Positions 34,024-42,837 of a stretch of DNA of 64,000 nt are shown here, piece after piece. The DNA is from Wolinella sp052170135 (lineage in GTDB: Bacteria; Campylobacterota; Campylobacteria; Campylobacterales; Helicobacteraceae). A program made the position numbers and the translations under genes. Below the pieces are notes generated by a model. It ran no database searches. It saw nothing but the letters and a program-made list of their open reading frames with translations, and was not told where the DNA came from. Within the stretch, counting starts at the first letter, position 1, and each line of letters starts with the position of its first letter. The DNA lies in the NCBI GenBank assembly GCA_052170135.1, contig JBQNBC010000009.1, forward strand, positions 11,542-75,541. Reading direction: 5' to 3'.

Positions 34024-35364
34024 ATGAGAGAATGGAATCCGCAAAGCTGGCGAAGCAAGCCAATTAAACAGCAGCCAACTTACAGTGATAAAGCTCATCT
34101 AGAGAGAGTAGAGGCAGAGCTTAGGCGGTATCCACCGCTTGTATTTGCTGGTGAGGCGCGCTCGCTAAAGAAGAGACTAGCAGATGCTACTGAGGGGCGA
34201 GCATTTTTGCTTCAAGGTGGTGATTGCGCGGAGAGTTTTTCTGAGTTTAATGCAGTTAATATTCGCGATATGTTTAGGGTGATTCTTCAAATGGCCGTGG
34301 TTTTGACATTTGCTGGGAGTTGTCCCATTGTAAAGGTTGGGCGATTAGCAGGACAGTTTGCAAAGCCACGCAGCAGCGACTTTGAGGAGCTTGATGGTGT
34401 TAGTCTGCCTAGCTATCGCGGTGATATAATAAATGGGATTGACTTTACAAAGGAGGCGCGCGAACCAGCTCCGGAGAGAATCCTAAAAGCCTACAATCAA
34501 TCTGCAGCGACGCTAAATCTTGTTCGTGCATTCGCCCAAGGTGGGTTGGCTGATTTGCATGAGGTACATAAGTGGAATCTAGGCTTTGTCGAGCAGGGTT
34601 TTGGTGATAGGTATAAGATTCTTGCAGATAGGATTACTGAGGCGTTATCTTTTATGGAGGCATGTGGTATCACATCAGCCAAGACACCAATGCTACACGA
34701 GACGGAGTTTTATACTTCGCATGAGGCACTTTTGCTTAACTACGAGGAGGCTTTAACCAGACAAGATTCTCTCACAGGCAAGTGGTATGACTGTTCGGCG
34801 CATATGCTTTGGATTGGCGAGCGCACTCGTGAGCTTGATGGTGCGCATTTGGAGTTTTTACGTGGCGTGGGAAATCCAGTCGGTGTAAAAATAGGACCAA
34901 ACGCGACAAAAGATGACCTACTAGGAATCTGCGATATATTAAATCCAGATAATGAATCTGGTCGGTTAAATTTCATCATTAGAATGGGTGCTGGTAAAAT
35001 AGACGCGCATCTGCCAAAGCTAGTGCAAATCGTAAAAAATGAAGGGCGCAAGGTGCTTTGGAGTATTGATCCTATGCATGGAAATACCGTTAAAGCGAGC
35101 AGTGGTTATAAGACACGCATATTTAATCAAGTATTGAGCGAAGTGCGTTCATTTTTTGAGATACATAGGGCTGAAGGGACACATGCTGGAGGAATCCACC
35201 TAGAGATGACAGGACAAGATGTGACCGAGTGCATCGGTGGTAGTCAAAAAATTACTGAAGAGGGGTTGTCATGTAACTATAATACGCAGTGCGACCCGCG
35301 ACTAAATGCGACACAGGCGCTGGAGCTTGCATTTTTGATCGCTGATATGATAAAGGCGCGATAG
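34024..35364 (+). CDS. aroF: Class II (plant-type) DAHP synthase
   Basis: First enzyme of the shikimate pathway: phosphoenolpyruvate plus erythrose 4-phosphate to DAHP. It is the class II type, as in H. pylori: MREWNPQSWRSKPIKQQP at the start, LLQGGDCAESF (metal-ligand Cys near 72), KVGRLAGQFAKPRS, RVGNPVG-like FLRGVGNPVGVKIGP and WSIDPMHGNT (metal His). GIHLEMTGQDVTECIGG is near the C-terminus. I chose 34024 (after GGAGAGAGTA) over an upstream in-frame start at 33991 that lies inside gltA. Confidence 0.95.
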   Translation: MREWNPQSWRSKPIKQQPTYSDKAHLERVEAELRRYPPLVFAGEARSLKKRLADATEGRAFLLQGGDCAESFSEFNAVNIRDMFRVILQMAVVLTFAGSCPIVKVGRLAGQFAKPRSSDFEELDGVSLPSYRGDIINGIDFTKEAREPAPERILKAYNQSAATLNLVRAFAQGGLADLHEVHKWNLGFVEQGFGDRYKILADRITEALSFMEACGITSAKTPMLHETEFYTSHEALLLNYEEALTRQDSLTGKWYDCSAHMLWIGERTRELDGAHLEFLRGVGNPVGVKIGPNATKDDLLGICDILNPDNESGRLNFIIRMGAGKIDAHLPKLVQIVKNEGRKVLWSIDPMHGNTVKASSGYKTRIFNQVLSEVRSFFEIHRAEGTHAGGIHLEMTGQDVTECIGGSQKITEEGLSCNYNTQCDPRLNATQALELAFLIADMIKAR

Positions 35365-35472
35365 ATTCTCGTGATAGTTGCAACGTTGCGTCTTGTGAAT
35401 TAGTGTGGGCGAGATGACTCATCTTGCATTTTGCCTAAAACTTGGAAGCTTTGACGCATGCCGATTTCTAAC

Positions 35473-35499
35473 CTGCTTGCGCGAAAGAATCGTAAGCAG
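35473..35499. other. Hairpin after the DAHP synthase gene
   Basis: CTGCTTGCG pairs with CGTAAGCAG (one wobble pair) over a 9-base loop. No T run follows, so its role as terminator is doubtful. The surrounding 240 bases hold no supported gene. Confidence 0.4.
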
Positions 35500-35605
35500 T
35501 GAAACATAGCCGATCGTATTTTGTATATTTGTAATATGAATTATAGAAAACACAGATGGTCAATCTCATATACACTATGTTCTTTTGATAACTCATAGAT
35601 TACTG

Positions 35606-36022
35606 CTAAGAATCCATAAAATATTCTAGTTTTTTGCCAAAGCCTAGTCGATTATCTGTTAGCTTTGCGTAGGTGATTTTTATATTCCATAACTTTGGAA
35701 GCATCGCGCGTGCAAATGGAAATGTCGAAAAATATATCGCACGAGAATCCTCATTAGCCTCACTCCAAATCGCCTCAAATTGCACACCTTGAAGTAATCC
35801 AACGCTTGAGCTCTCTAGCGCGACTGAGCCACCTGTTTTTGGTGCGCTAATTAAAGCTCGCGCATGGCGAGTAGATTCTTTGCTGGCGACGATTAGCGCG
35901 AGATTATTCTCATCAAGTGCGTAAAATAGTGGTGTGCACCATATTCCATCCTCATCGGTGCAGGCGATATGCGCGACATGATGTTTGCGCAAAAATGCGA
36001 TGATTTTATGCTTTGGCGACAC
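35606..36022 (-). CDS. YhbP/UPF0306-like flavin-fold protein
   Basis: A 138-residue protein of the pyridoxamine-phosphate-oxidase-like split-barrel fold, close to the UPF0306 (YhbP) family. Features are HVAHIACTDEDGIWCTPLFYAL at the start and the family end KITYAKLTDNRLGFGKKLEYF. The start appears to be GTG (36022). Relatives have no proven reaction; a role in binding FMN or a similar cofactor is assumed. It stands alone on the minus strand. Confidence 0.75.
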   Translation of the reverse strand: MSPKHKIIAFLRKHHVAHIACTDEDGIWCTPLFYALDENNLALIVASKESTRHARALISAPKTGGSVALESSSVGLLQGVQFEAIWSEANEDSRAIYFSTFPFARAMLPKLWNIKITYAKLTDNRLGFGKKLEYFMDS

Positions 36023-36185
36023 GGCTTTGCCTTTATTTGGAATATAACAGCTATAAATTATGCCAAGCGCACCACACTATCGTATAAATCTTATAAAGAA
36101 TCTGGTACACAAAGTCAAAAATTCCTTATCTAGCTCTATTTTTATCTCTAAGAAGCCAGTGTGCAAAGCTTGTATCAAGTATAAG

Positions 36186-36210
36186 GTAGGCTCTAAATTT
36201 TAAAGCCTAC
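36186..36210. terminator. Hairpin after the EF-hand gene
   Basis: GTAGGCT pairs with AGCCTAC (36186-36210), and the inner bases can also pair. It lies about 30 bases beyond the stop of the leftward gene that ends at 36241. There is no clear T run on either strand, so it may be a stem that protects the 3' end. Confidence 0.45.
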
Positions 36211-36240
36211 GTGAAGAATCTTAGAGCCCTTTTGCATTTT

Positions 36241-37491
36241 TTACACTTGGAGTGTTTTTACCTCATCTTTTTGTAGCTCTGGATTCTTGTTGTTGTCTTC
36301 GGTAATGTTTTGCAAGCCTGATTCTTCGCTTTTTATCTCGCCCTTTGCGCCAAGGCTCATCAAAGAGGCGTAAATCTCCTGTTCGCCATTCTCTTTTGTC
36401 CCCAATAAAAGCCTGTGGAACGCAAAAAGCTCAAGTGGTTTTTGCTCGGCTATTGAGAGCGCAATACTCTCGATGTGCTCCTCGCCAACTAGCTCTTTCA
36501 TGCTTAACGCGCCACTAGTGTCAGAATCCTGCCTTATAGAGTGGTTTATAAAGCCCGCCAAAGAATTTATAAACCCAAATTCATCTAAAAATTTATTTCT
36601 CTCATCATCGCTTGAGAGGGCTTCATTTAGGGATTTATAGCTATTTTGCTTTTCACTTGTGAGCGAGACTAACGCTTTTAGATTCTTTGCCTCTTCTTTT
36701 GAGATGACGCCATCACTATCGCTATCATGCTCTAGGTAGCCTACGCCATACGCCGCTTCATAGTACCAGCCTTTTACGTAGTCGCTCGCCTCTTCAAGTG
36801 AGCCAAACTTCTCAATTAGTTTTTTTGCATTGTCATTGTCTAGTGGTATTACAACCTCTTTTTGTGAATACTCATCGACAAATTTCACGCCTGTAGCACT
36901 TGTATTTGTTGTTGCGAGTGGATTTGCTAGAGATTTTGCATTTTCTGGCGCGGAGATTGTCGTACTATTTACGATAGTCCTATTTTTGATTGGTTCTAGA
37001 TCTAGATTCTTTGTTGCATTCTCCACTGCGGAATTGACACCCTTCTTCTCCTGTGCTAACTTTAGATCTTTTATCTTTTTGCTGGCCTTTTCATACTCTT
37101 CCATGGCAACTATAGTGGCATCTGGTGGCGGTGATTTTTCGAAGCGATCGTTGATGTTCATGGAGAGTGCACTTAGGGCTTTGCTGGTCTCTTTAAGCTG
37201 TTCTTTCGTGGCTTTGCTTTCGCTTGAGCCAAGAAGCTCGCCAGCTTTTACGCCTTCGTTATTGCCTGCTCTTTTGGATTCTTCGAGGCTTTGTTTGAGC
37301 GCGGCGACATCGACATACTTTTTTACTTCATCGCTTACGCCTCCGCCGTTTTCTAGCTCTCTGATGGCGCGTTCTGTCATCTGCTGCTTTTTAAAGTAGT
37401 CATCAAGGCTTGCTGGTGTGCTTAGACGCTTTTGTGCCTCTGTTTTATTATAGAGCGCATCGTGCATGGCTTGTTTTATGTTTATCTCCAT
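36241..37491 (-). CDS. EF-hand protein with coiled-coil/low-complexity N-terminal part
   Basis: A 416-residue soluble, charged protein without a signal peptide. Two complete 12-residue EF-hand calcium loops are visible: DSDSDGVISKEE (near 255-266) and DSDTSGALSMKE (near 320-331). The N-terminal half is rich in Lys, Glu and Ala and likely forms coiled coils (SEESK, KATKEQLKETSKAL). I chose the ATG at 37491 because GGGGGCAAAG precedes it and the twelve codons before it look non-coding. EF-hands in bacteria usually point to calcium binding or signalling; no enzyme domain is seen. It is convergent with nothing and divergent from the glycosylase gene. Confidence 0.75.
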   Translation of the reverse strand: MEINIKQAMHDALYNKTEAQKRLSTPASLDDYFKKQQMTERAIRELENGGGVSDEVKKYVDVAALKQSLEESKRAGNNEGVKAGELLGSSESKATKEQLKETSKALSALSMNINDRFEKSPPPDATIVAMEEYEKASKKIKDLKLAQEKKGVNSAVENATKNLDLEPIKNRTIVNSTTISAPENAKSLANPLATTNTSATGVKFVDEYSQKEVVIPLDNDNAKKLIEKFGSLEEASDYVKGWYYEAAYGVGYLEHDSDSDGVISKEEAKNLKALVSLTSEKQNSYKSLNEALSSDDERNKFLDEFGFINSLAGFINHSIRQDSDTSGALSMKELVGEEHIESIALSIAEQKPLELFAFHRLLLGTKENGEQEIYASLMSLGAKGEIKSEESGLQNITEDNNKNPELQKDEVKTLQV

Positions 37492-37586
37492 CTTTGCCCC
37501 CAAATATAATTTTATTAAGAAGCGCAAGCAAATTTCATGCCACTATGCGAGCCAATTTTTCTCCCTTTTTCGCTAAAATCCACCTC

Positions 37587-38258
37587 ATGGATACGCGATT
37601 TTTACAACTATTAATGCTGAAGAATCTCCATCTAAAGCGCGGACTTGGATTCTTGTATGATGAGTTGCATGCACCACTTTTGGCTGAGGGATCTATTGAT
37701 GTGCGACATCTACCAAATGCTTTGAATTCGCTTAAGCAGACGGTCGATTCTTGTCTATTGTGCGAGCTTTCTAAAGGCGAAGGCAAACCATCTTTTGGTG
37801 CATGCCTACCAGAATCTAGAGTTATTTTTATCTCTGAAATTCCGCTTGTTGATCCTGATAATCCAGTTCGCATACTTGGTAGAAGTGGCGCGCTATTACA
37901 AGGGCTTTTGCGCGAATTTATTGGTATTGGCGAGCGCGAAGTGTCGTTTTTGTCTCTCTTGAAGTGTCAGCCAAAACCAACGCTAAAGCTAGAGCCATCA
38001 ATGTTTAGCACATGCAAGCCATATATGCTAAAGCAGCTTGAGTTGTTGAATGAGCGCGCTATTATTGTGCCTCTTGGCGAAGTTGTATATGAGAATCTAC
38101 TAGGAGATGTTGGTGATTTCATTCGCCATCGTGGGCAGAAAATCAGCTGGCTAAATCGTGTCATAATCCCAACATATAGTCCAAGTCACATTCTGCGTAA
38201 TCCAAGCGTTAAGAGCGAGGTAGAGCGGGATTTTTGCCTAATAAGGAGCTTAATATGA
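37587..38258 (+). CDS. Family-4-like uracil-DNA glycosylase
   Basis: A 223-residue protein of the iron-sulfur uracil-DNA glycosylase superfamily. Four cysteines fit the 4Fe-4S pattern: CLLC near 52-55 and, later, LKCQPKP...FSTCKPY. The catalytic motif 1, usually GEAPG, is here ISEIPLVD, and motif 3 is YSPSHIL rather than HPS/HPA. So the cluster site is kept while the catalytic loop is unusual; the protein may be active on a different lesion or be structural. The ATG at 37587 is chosen since the upstream extension is non-coding in character. It overlaps the next gene by four bases. Confidence 0.75.
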   Translation: MDTRFLQLLMLKNLHLKRGLGFLYDELHAPLLAEGSIDVRHLPNALNSLKQTVDSCLLCELSKGEGKPSFGACLPESRVIFISEIPLVDPDNPVRILGRSGALLQGLLREFIGIGEREVSFLSLLKCQPKPTLKLEPSMFSTCKPYMLKQLELLNERAIIVPLGEVVYENLLGDVGDFIRHRGQKISWLNRVIIPTYSPSHILRNPSVKSEVERDFCLIRSLI

Positions 38259-39490
38259 AAACTCTACTTTCACTTCCATTGTCACTTTTGCTTGCGACTA
38301 CACCGATTTTTGCAGCAAAGGCTCATCTGCTTTCTCCGTTGCCACTCCCACATCAGGAGATTGTAAATATAGATCCAAAGCCATGCGATGAGGCATGTTT
38401 AGCGCAGCTTTTTGATGAGGGGAAGGTTTTTAGCTTTGTAGCACGATTCCCAAAGGAGCTTGAAAGTGAAGAGTTGAGGGCAAAGCTATCGATGTTTGCA
38501 AATGAGCTAGGAATCCATCTTGCACCTTTTGAGTTTCGCAAGTCTAGATCGCGCTTAAATTTGGCACTTATCATCCCAAAAAAGAGCGTAGGGCGATACT
38601 CTGTTACTACTATTGATACGATTCTTGCTTATTTAGCATCCAAGGAGGGGGCGTTTAAGTTTGCTGTTTTTGATAGCGTTGATGAGAGCAGAGAATCGCT
38701 TTTTCGTGCTCTAGAGAGTGTCAAAGATGGTGGGTTTGAGAATGTCATTGCACTTTTGACGCACGATGGCGCAAGGGAGCTTGTCGCGATCCCTAGTACA
38801 TTGCAGATCTATATTCCGACAATCCACAAAAGTCAGCTAGAAACTCTATTGCTGCCACAAAATATAACATTTGGAGGAATCGACTACAAAGCGCAGATTG
38901 ATGCGCTTGTCTCTTTTGCGGATGGGAAGGGTGCTGTAGTATATAATGACGATAGCCCAACGGGTGCAAGAATCGGTGCGTATGTGAGAAATAGTGGACT
39001 ACCGATACTGTTTGAAGAATCTTTTAGTAATGCAAAAGCAGCAGAGTTTAATAAAGGTAGCAAGGCGCATGGGCAATATGTCTCTGGAGCTAGCGTATTT
39101 TTAAACACATCGATTGTAAAAAGTAGCCTTATACTTTCACAATTCACATATAACGGGTATATACCTAAAAATATATTTTCCACGCAGATAAACTACAATC
39201 ACTCAATATTATCACTCACGCAACCGCGCGATCGCAAAAATCTCTACATCGCTAGCTCCCTAGGTGATATCTCACGCGAGATAATTGAATATAGCGCGAT
39301 ACTAAAGAGTGATCTGCAATATGACTGGATAAACTACTCTACATCACGTGGCGTTGAGTTTTTTTATCAAGGAGCATTTGCTGATGCAGTGCCATACTTT
39401 AGCGAGGGCATTAGCGATCAGCAAGTTGAATACAAGACGCGTATTTACAAAAGCGAGGCGGGGCGTTTTAGAGCTATAGAGAATCAGTAG
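38255..39490 (+). CDS. Exported protein of unknown function
   Basis: A 411-residue protein with a Sec signal peptide (MKTLLSLPLSLLLATTPIFA). The mature part starts with AKAHLLSPLPLPHQE and has a possible disulfide pair (CDEAC near 46-50). Stretches such as YSVTTIDTILAYLASKEG, LVSFADGKGAVVYNDD and GARIGAYVRNSGLP have an alternating alpha/beta look like a periplasmic-binding fold (compare LpoA/LppC-like proteins), but this is only a likeness. It is translated right after the glycosylase gene (overlap ATGA-type) with AAGGAGCTTA as its ribosome site. Function unknown. Confidence 0.75.
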   Translation: MKTLLSLPLSLLLATTPIFAAKAHLLSPLPLPHQEIVNIDPKPCDEACLAQLFDEGKVFSFVARFPKELESEELRAKLSMFANELGIHLAPFEFRKSRSRLNLALIIPKKSVGRYSVTTIDTILAYLASKEGAFKFAVFDSVDESRESLFRALESVKDGGFENVIALLTHDGARELVAIPSTLQIYIPTIHKSQLETLLLPQNITFGGIDYKAQIDALVSFADGKGAVVYNDDSPTGARIGAYVRNSGLPILFEESFSNAKAAEFNKGSKAHGQYVSGASVFLNTSIVKSSLILSQFTYNGYIPKNIFSTQINYNHSILSLTQPRDRKNLYIASSLGDISREIIEYSAILKSDLQYDWINYSTSRGVEFFYQGAFADAVPYFSEGISDQQVEYKTRIYKSEAGRFRAIENQ

Positions 39491-39673
39491 AGGTTTCTGC
39501 TGTGATTTTTAATGCAAAGTTAAAGTAGCTAAGCGCAATCGCTAATACCTCTGTATCCACGTGAACTACTAAAAAATGTACGTATATAGGTTGGCTTTGG
39601 TGTGTTGCGCTATTGGTTGCTTAAAATAAGTATCTGCAATAGGGTTCACATTTTATTCTTTGCTAAAGCCCAT

Positions 39674-41527
39674 CTATTTACTTGCAAAAAATTCATAAAT
39701 AGCGCGTGCATCTTTTTCGCTTACTACTTGAGCTAGTGAGACTTCGCTAGCGCGCTCTATTGCCTCAAAGCTCCCAAAAAAGTCAAGTAGTTTCTTAAGC
39801 TTTCCGCGTGCAATACCTTTAATCTCTAAAAGCTCGATTCTCTGGTCCATTTTTACCTTTTTGGCGCGATGATAAGTAATTGCAAATCTATGAACTTCAT
39901 CGCGTATTTTTTGGAAAAATTGCAAGCGTTTATCGCTTGGACTTAGGCGCAGCTCTCTGCTTGTAGTGCGTAAAATATCGTGTGCTGCTCCCTTGGCGCG
40001 ATATGCTTTGCTGTCTAGCTTCTCTTTGGAGATAGCTAGGATTTCGACATTTGCACCGATGCTTTCTATGATTTCGCGCGCGATTTTTATCTGTCCAGCC
40101 CCACCATCAAGTAGCCATAAATCAGGTGGAGAATCTTCGCTAAAACGTTCAGCACGACGCGTTAACATTTCGCTCATTTGCGAATATTCATCTCTACCCT
40201 CTAGCTCGTATCTGCGGTAGGATTCCTTGCAAAAGCCATCATCATAGACTACCATAGCTCCTACGCATGCCTCGCCACGCATATGAGAGGTGTCAAATGC
40301 CTCAATGCGCCTAGGTAGCTCATCTAGCTCAAATAGCTCTTTTATCGCTTCTAATAGTGTTGTTTCGGAGTTTTTGCCCTCTAATCTTAGTAGCTCCTCA
40401 CCATTTTTTATTGCGAGTGCGACAAGGGACTTTTTACTACCTGTTTTTGGCACAACAAGAGGAATCTTGCGTCCAAAAACAACCTCTAAATGCGCCTCCA
40501 ATTCATCTTTGTTGGCAAGCTCTACAGGAATGAGAATCTGCCGTGGCGGTAGCGGTGAGCTGGTGGCGTAGTAGTGTAAAATAGCGCGCCTATACGCCTC
40601 CTGCTGCTCGATGGCATGTTCGCTATTTAACGGGGTTTGGTGGCTTGCTGTGATTTTGCCATCACGCATAAAAAGCCGTACAAGCATTGCATTTTTGCCA
40701 GATTGTGCAAGTGCTATAATGTCTAAATCTTCTAAGCGTGCTAAGTCTATCTCTGAGTGCGGTGTGATTTTTGCTATCTTCTCGATTCTATCTCTTAGCT
40801 CTCCGGCCTCCTCAAAGCGTAGATTCTTAGCTAATAATCCCATACGTTTTTTAAGTAGTGTGATTAACTTTGAGTGGTTTTGGAGTAGGTTTATTGCTTC
40901 TTTAAATGTAATGGCATATTGCTCAGGAGTAATTTTTTTCTCACATGGGGCAGGGCAACGCGCTATCTGATGGAAGAGGCATGCGCGCTTTTGTTTCTCC
41001 CAGCCACGCTTTTGCACAAGCGGTAGTAGCTCATATAGGCTTTCTAGTAGTGCGCTTGCGCCGGTAGTGTATGGACCAAAATAGCGAACTTTTTTTTGTG
41101 GGAGAATCTTGCGCGTAATCTCAAGCCTAGGGAAGGGATCTAACTCATCAAAGTAGATATATGGATATGTTTTATCATCGCGCAGGAGAATGTTATATTT
41201 TGGCTTTAGCTGCTTTATCAGCGAGTTTTCCAACACTAACGCATCGTGCTCATTTTCTACTATGATATAGCGCAGAAATTTTGCTTCGCTTATCATTTTG
41301 TGGATTCTTGCGGAGAGTTTTGGCGAGGGTAAGAGTGTTGGTGTGAACTGAAAATAGCTTTTCACACGTTTTTTTAGATTCTTTGCTTTGCCTATATATA
41401 GGAGCTTTCCACGGGAGTCAAAATAGTGATACACGCCACTAGAATCGGGTAACTGCCTAATCGTATCTAACAGCGCACCTGAGTCGCTCTCGCTAGTCAA
41501 AAGTGAAGAATCAAAAGAATCTGCCAT
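39674..41527 (-). CDS. uvrC: Excinuclease ABC subunit C
   Basis: UvrC makes both cuts around a lesion in nucleotide-excision repair. The N-terminal GIY-YIG nuclease (GVYHYF then LLYIGKAKNLKKRVKSYF, about 33-60) is followed by a UvrB-binding UVR motif (about 200-240), the RNase H-like C-terminal nuclease (IEAFDTSHMRGEACVGAMVV) and a helix-hairpin-helix end (IKGIARGKLKKLLDFFGS). Length 617 is normal. It begins 2 bases after the stop of the aldolase-like gene and is likely in one transcript with it. Confidence 0.96.
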   Translation of the reverse strand: MADSFDSSLLTSESDSGALLDTIRQLPDSSGVYHYFDSRGKLLYIGKAKNLKKRVKSYFQFTPTLLPSPKLSARIHKMISEAKFLRYIIVENEHDALVLENSLIKQLKPKYNILLRDDKTYPYIYFDELDPFPRLEITRKILPQKKVRYFGPYTTGASALLESLYELLPLVQKRGWEKQKRACLFHQIARCPAPCEKKITPEQYAITFKEAINLLQNHSKLITLLKKRMGLLAKNLRFEEAGELRDRIEKIAKITPHSEIDLARLEDLDIIALAQSGKNAMLVRLFMRDGKITASHQTPLNSEHAIEQQEAYRRAILHYYATSSPLPPRQILIPVELANKDELEAHLEVVFGRKIPLVVPKTGSKKSLVALAIKNGEELLRLEGKNSETTLLEAIKELFELDELPRRIEAFDTSHMRGEACVGAMVVYDDGFCKESYRRYELEGRDEYSQMSEMLTRRAERFSEDSPPDLWLLDGGAGQIKIAREIIESIGANVEILAISKEKLDSKAYRAKGAAHDILRTTSRELRLSPSDKRLQFFQKIRDEVHRFAITYHRAKKVKMDQRIELLEIKGIARGKLKKLLDFFGSFEAIERASEVSLAQVVSEKDARAIYEFFASK

Positions 41528-41528
41528 C

Positions 41529-42143
41529 TCAAATCACGTAATTTAGCTCACAGCTATCCACGCCAGGGGCATTACCAAGGGTCGCTGATAGATAGAGGAT
41601 TCTTGCGCTGTTTTCGATTAGTGCCATATTTTTTGCTAAACTGTAGATGTCGCGCTCTTGTAGATACACGCCATAGCCCCTTATGACTAGGGCTTTTAGG
41701 CGTTTTTCTTTCATGTGGCGATGTATCTCCACGTCTGCGCGTTCATACCATGTCTCAAAATCTCGTGGATTATAGACATCTATACTTTTGAAAAATGTCG
41801 CTCCAAAGTAGTCTTGTGGGATTATTTTATTGAATCTTAGTGCGTATGCCATAGTAAATGGTGGTAGACAGTAGGCAACAAACTTCGCTTCACTGATATT
41901 TTGATAGATATTTGAATGTATTGCGGAATCTACACTCGCCTCCTGCCATCTATAGTCGCGCGTATGATGTAGCGTGATGAGAGAATCCTCCTTTATCTCA
42001 TCAAATATCGCATCGCGCTTGTTTATTATGAAGCGATTTTCGCCAACTTTTGCGGAGATTGAGCCGTGAAATACGCCAAAAAAGTTCTTGCGGAACATAG
42101 ATAGCGAGATTTTTCCGAGGTCTTGAATTAACTTTTTATCCAT
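41529..42143 (-). CDS. Class II aldolase/adducin-fold protein
   Basis: A 204-residue protein of the class II aldolase/adducin family. GVFHGSISAKVGENRFIINKR at the start and VIRGYGVYLQERDIYSLAKNMALIENSARILYL at the end are typical of the fold. The zinc histidines of true aldolases (HxH and later His) are not all clear: IHSN, EIHRHMKE are seen, but the usual HTH or HGHF pair is not. It may therefore not be a sugar-phosphate aldolase. The substrate is unknown; it lies just before uvrC. Confidence 0.7.
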   Translation of the reverse strand: MDKKLIQDLGKISLSMFRKNFFGVFHGSISAKVGENRFIINKRDAIFDEIKEDSLITLHHTRDYRWQEASVDSAIHSNIYQNISEAKFVAYCLPPFTMAYALRFNKIIPQDYFGATFFKSIDVYNPRDFETWYERADVEIHRHMKEKRLKALVIRGYGVYLQERDIYSLAKNMALIENSARILYLSATLGNAPGVDSCELNYVI

Positions 42144-42299
42144 TTGTGAATTTTAGTCTAAAAGTGGTCGATTCTTGCTTTTTTGTAGTTTCTTTAATCA
42201 TGCCATATTTTTTGGTGACGAGTAGTGCTTTAAGATTATAAGAATCGACTGTTTTCTGAGTTTTTGATAATTTTATGTGCGCCTTAGTTTTGTGAATTT

Positions 42300-42325
42300 A
42301 ATATATGAACAATAATTCATATATT
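42300..42325 (+). promoter_or_regulatory. ArsR/SmtB-type operator before the metal regulator
   Basis: A perfect inverted repeat AATATATGAA (42300-42309) and TTCATATATT (42316-42325) surrounds 6 bases. It closely resembles the 12-2-12 operators of SmtB, CadC and ZiaR (TGAA...TTCA cores). A third TTCATAT follows at about 42325-42331. It lies 18-40 bases before the regulator start and overlaps the expected promoter, fitting autorepression relieved by metal. Confidence 0.8.
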
Positions 42326-42342
42326 CATATAAGGAATTCTCT

Positions 42343-42837
42343 ATGGGTGAAAAAGGTGAGCGCAGTAGTGAAAATATCGTGGACAATGAGGCGTCTATAT
42401 TTAATGGGCAAGGTGTGCTGGAGCGAATAGAAAACAGTGCGAAGATTTTAGATTCTTCGCTTGGGGAAGCTTCTTTGGTTGATTCTCCGTTGCATCCACT
42501 AATAGTCCAAACTGTGCGACGTAAGCTCCCTTTGGAGGAACAGCTTTACGATCTTGCCGAGCTTTTCAAAGTATTTGGCGATACAACGCGAGTCAAGATT
42601 CTCTCAGCACTTTTTGAGAGTGAGCTATGTGTTTATGATATTGCAAGTCTGTTTGGTATGACACAGTCGGCTATTTCGCACCAGTTGCGTGTGCTACGAC
42701 AAGCGCGTCTAGTAAAGCCACGCAAGGTTGGCAAAGTAGTTTTTTATTCTCTTGATGATGAGCATATTAAAAATATTTTTGACCAAGGCATGGAGCATAT
42801 TTTAGAGCGCTCAGGGGGCGAATATGGCGAAGAGTGA
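42343..42837 (+). CDS. Metal-sensing ArsR/SmtB-family repressor
   Basis: A 164-residue winged-helix repressor. The DNA-binding part is DLAELFKVFGDTTRVKILSAL, ELCVYDIASLFGMTQSAISHQL and RKVGKVVFYSL (about 66-145). The end shows the alpha-5 metal motif DEHIKNIFDQGMEHILE, matching D-x-H-x10-H-x2-E of zinc/cadmium sensors. The CVC pair found in CadC (ELCVCD) is CVY here, so the alpha-3N site is incomplete and alpha-5 is the likely sensing site. An unusual 60-residue N-terminal extension is present. It overlaps the P-type ATPase start by 14 bases, so both are one operon under the palindrome. Confidence 0.9.
   Translation: MGEKGERSSENIVDNEASIFNGQGVLERIENSAKILDSSLGEASLVDSPLHPLIVQTVRRKLPLEEQLYDLAELFKVFGDTTRVKILSALFESELCVYDIASLFGMTQSAISHQLRVLRQARLVKPRKVGKVVFYSLDDEHIKNIFDQGMEHILERSGGEYGEE

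Noticed and set aside
39550..39567. CACGTG-centred sequence resembling a parS site
   Set aside because: Only the central CCACGTGAA fits; the flanks differ from the TGTTYCACGTGAAACA consensus at several positions.
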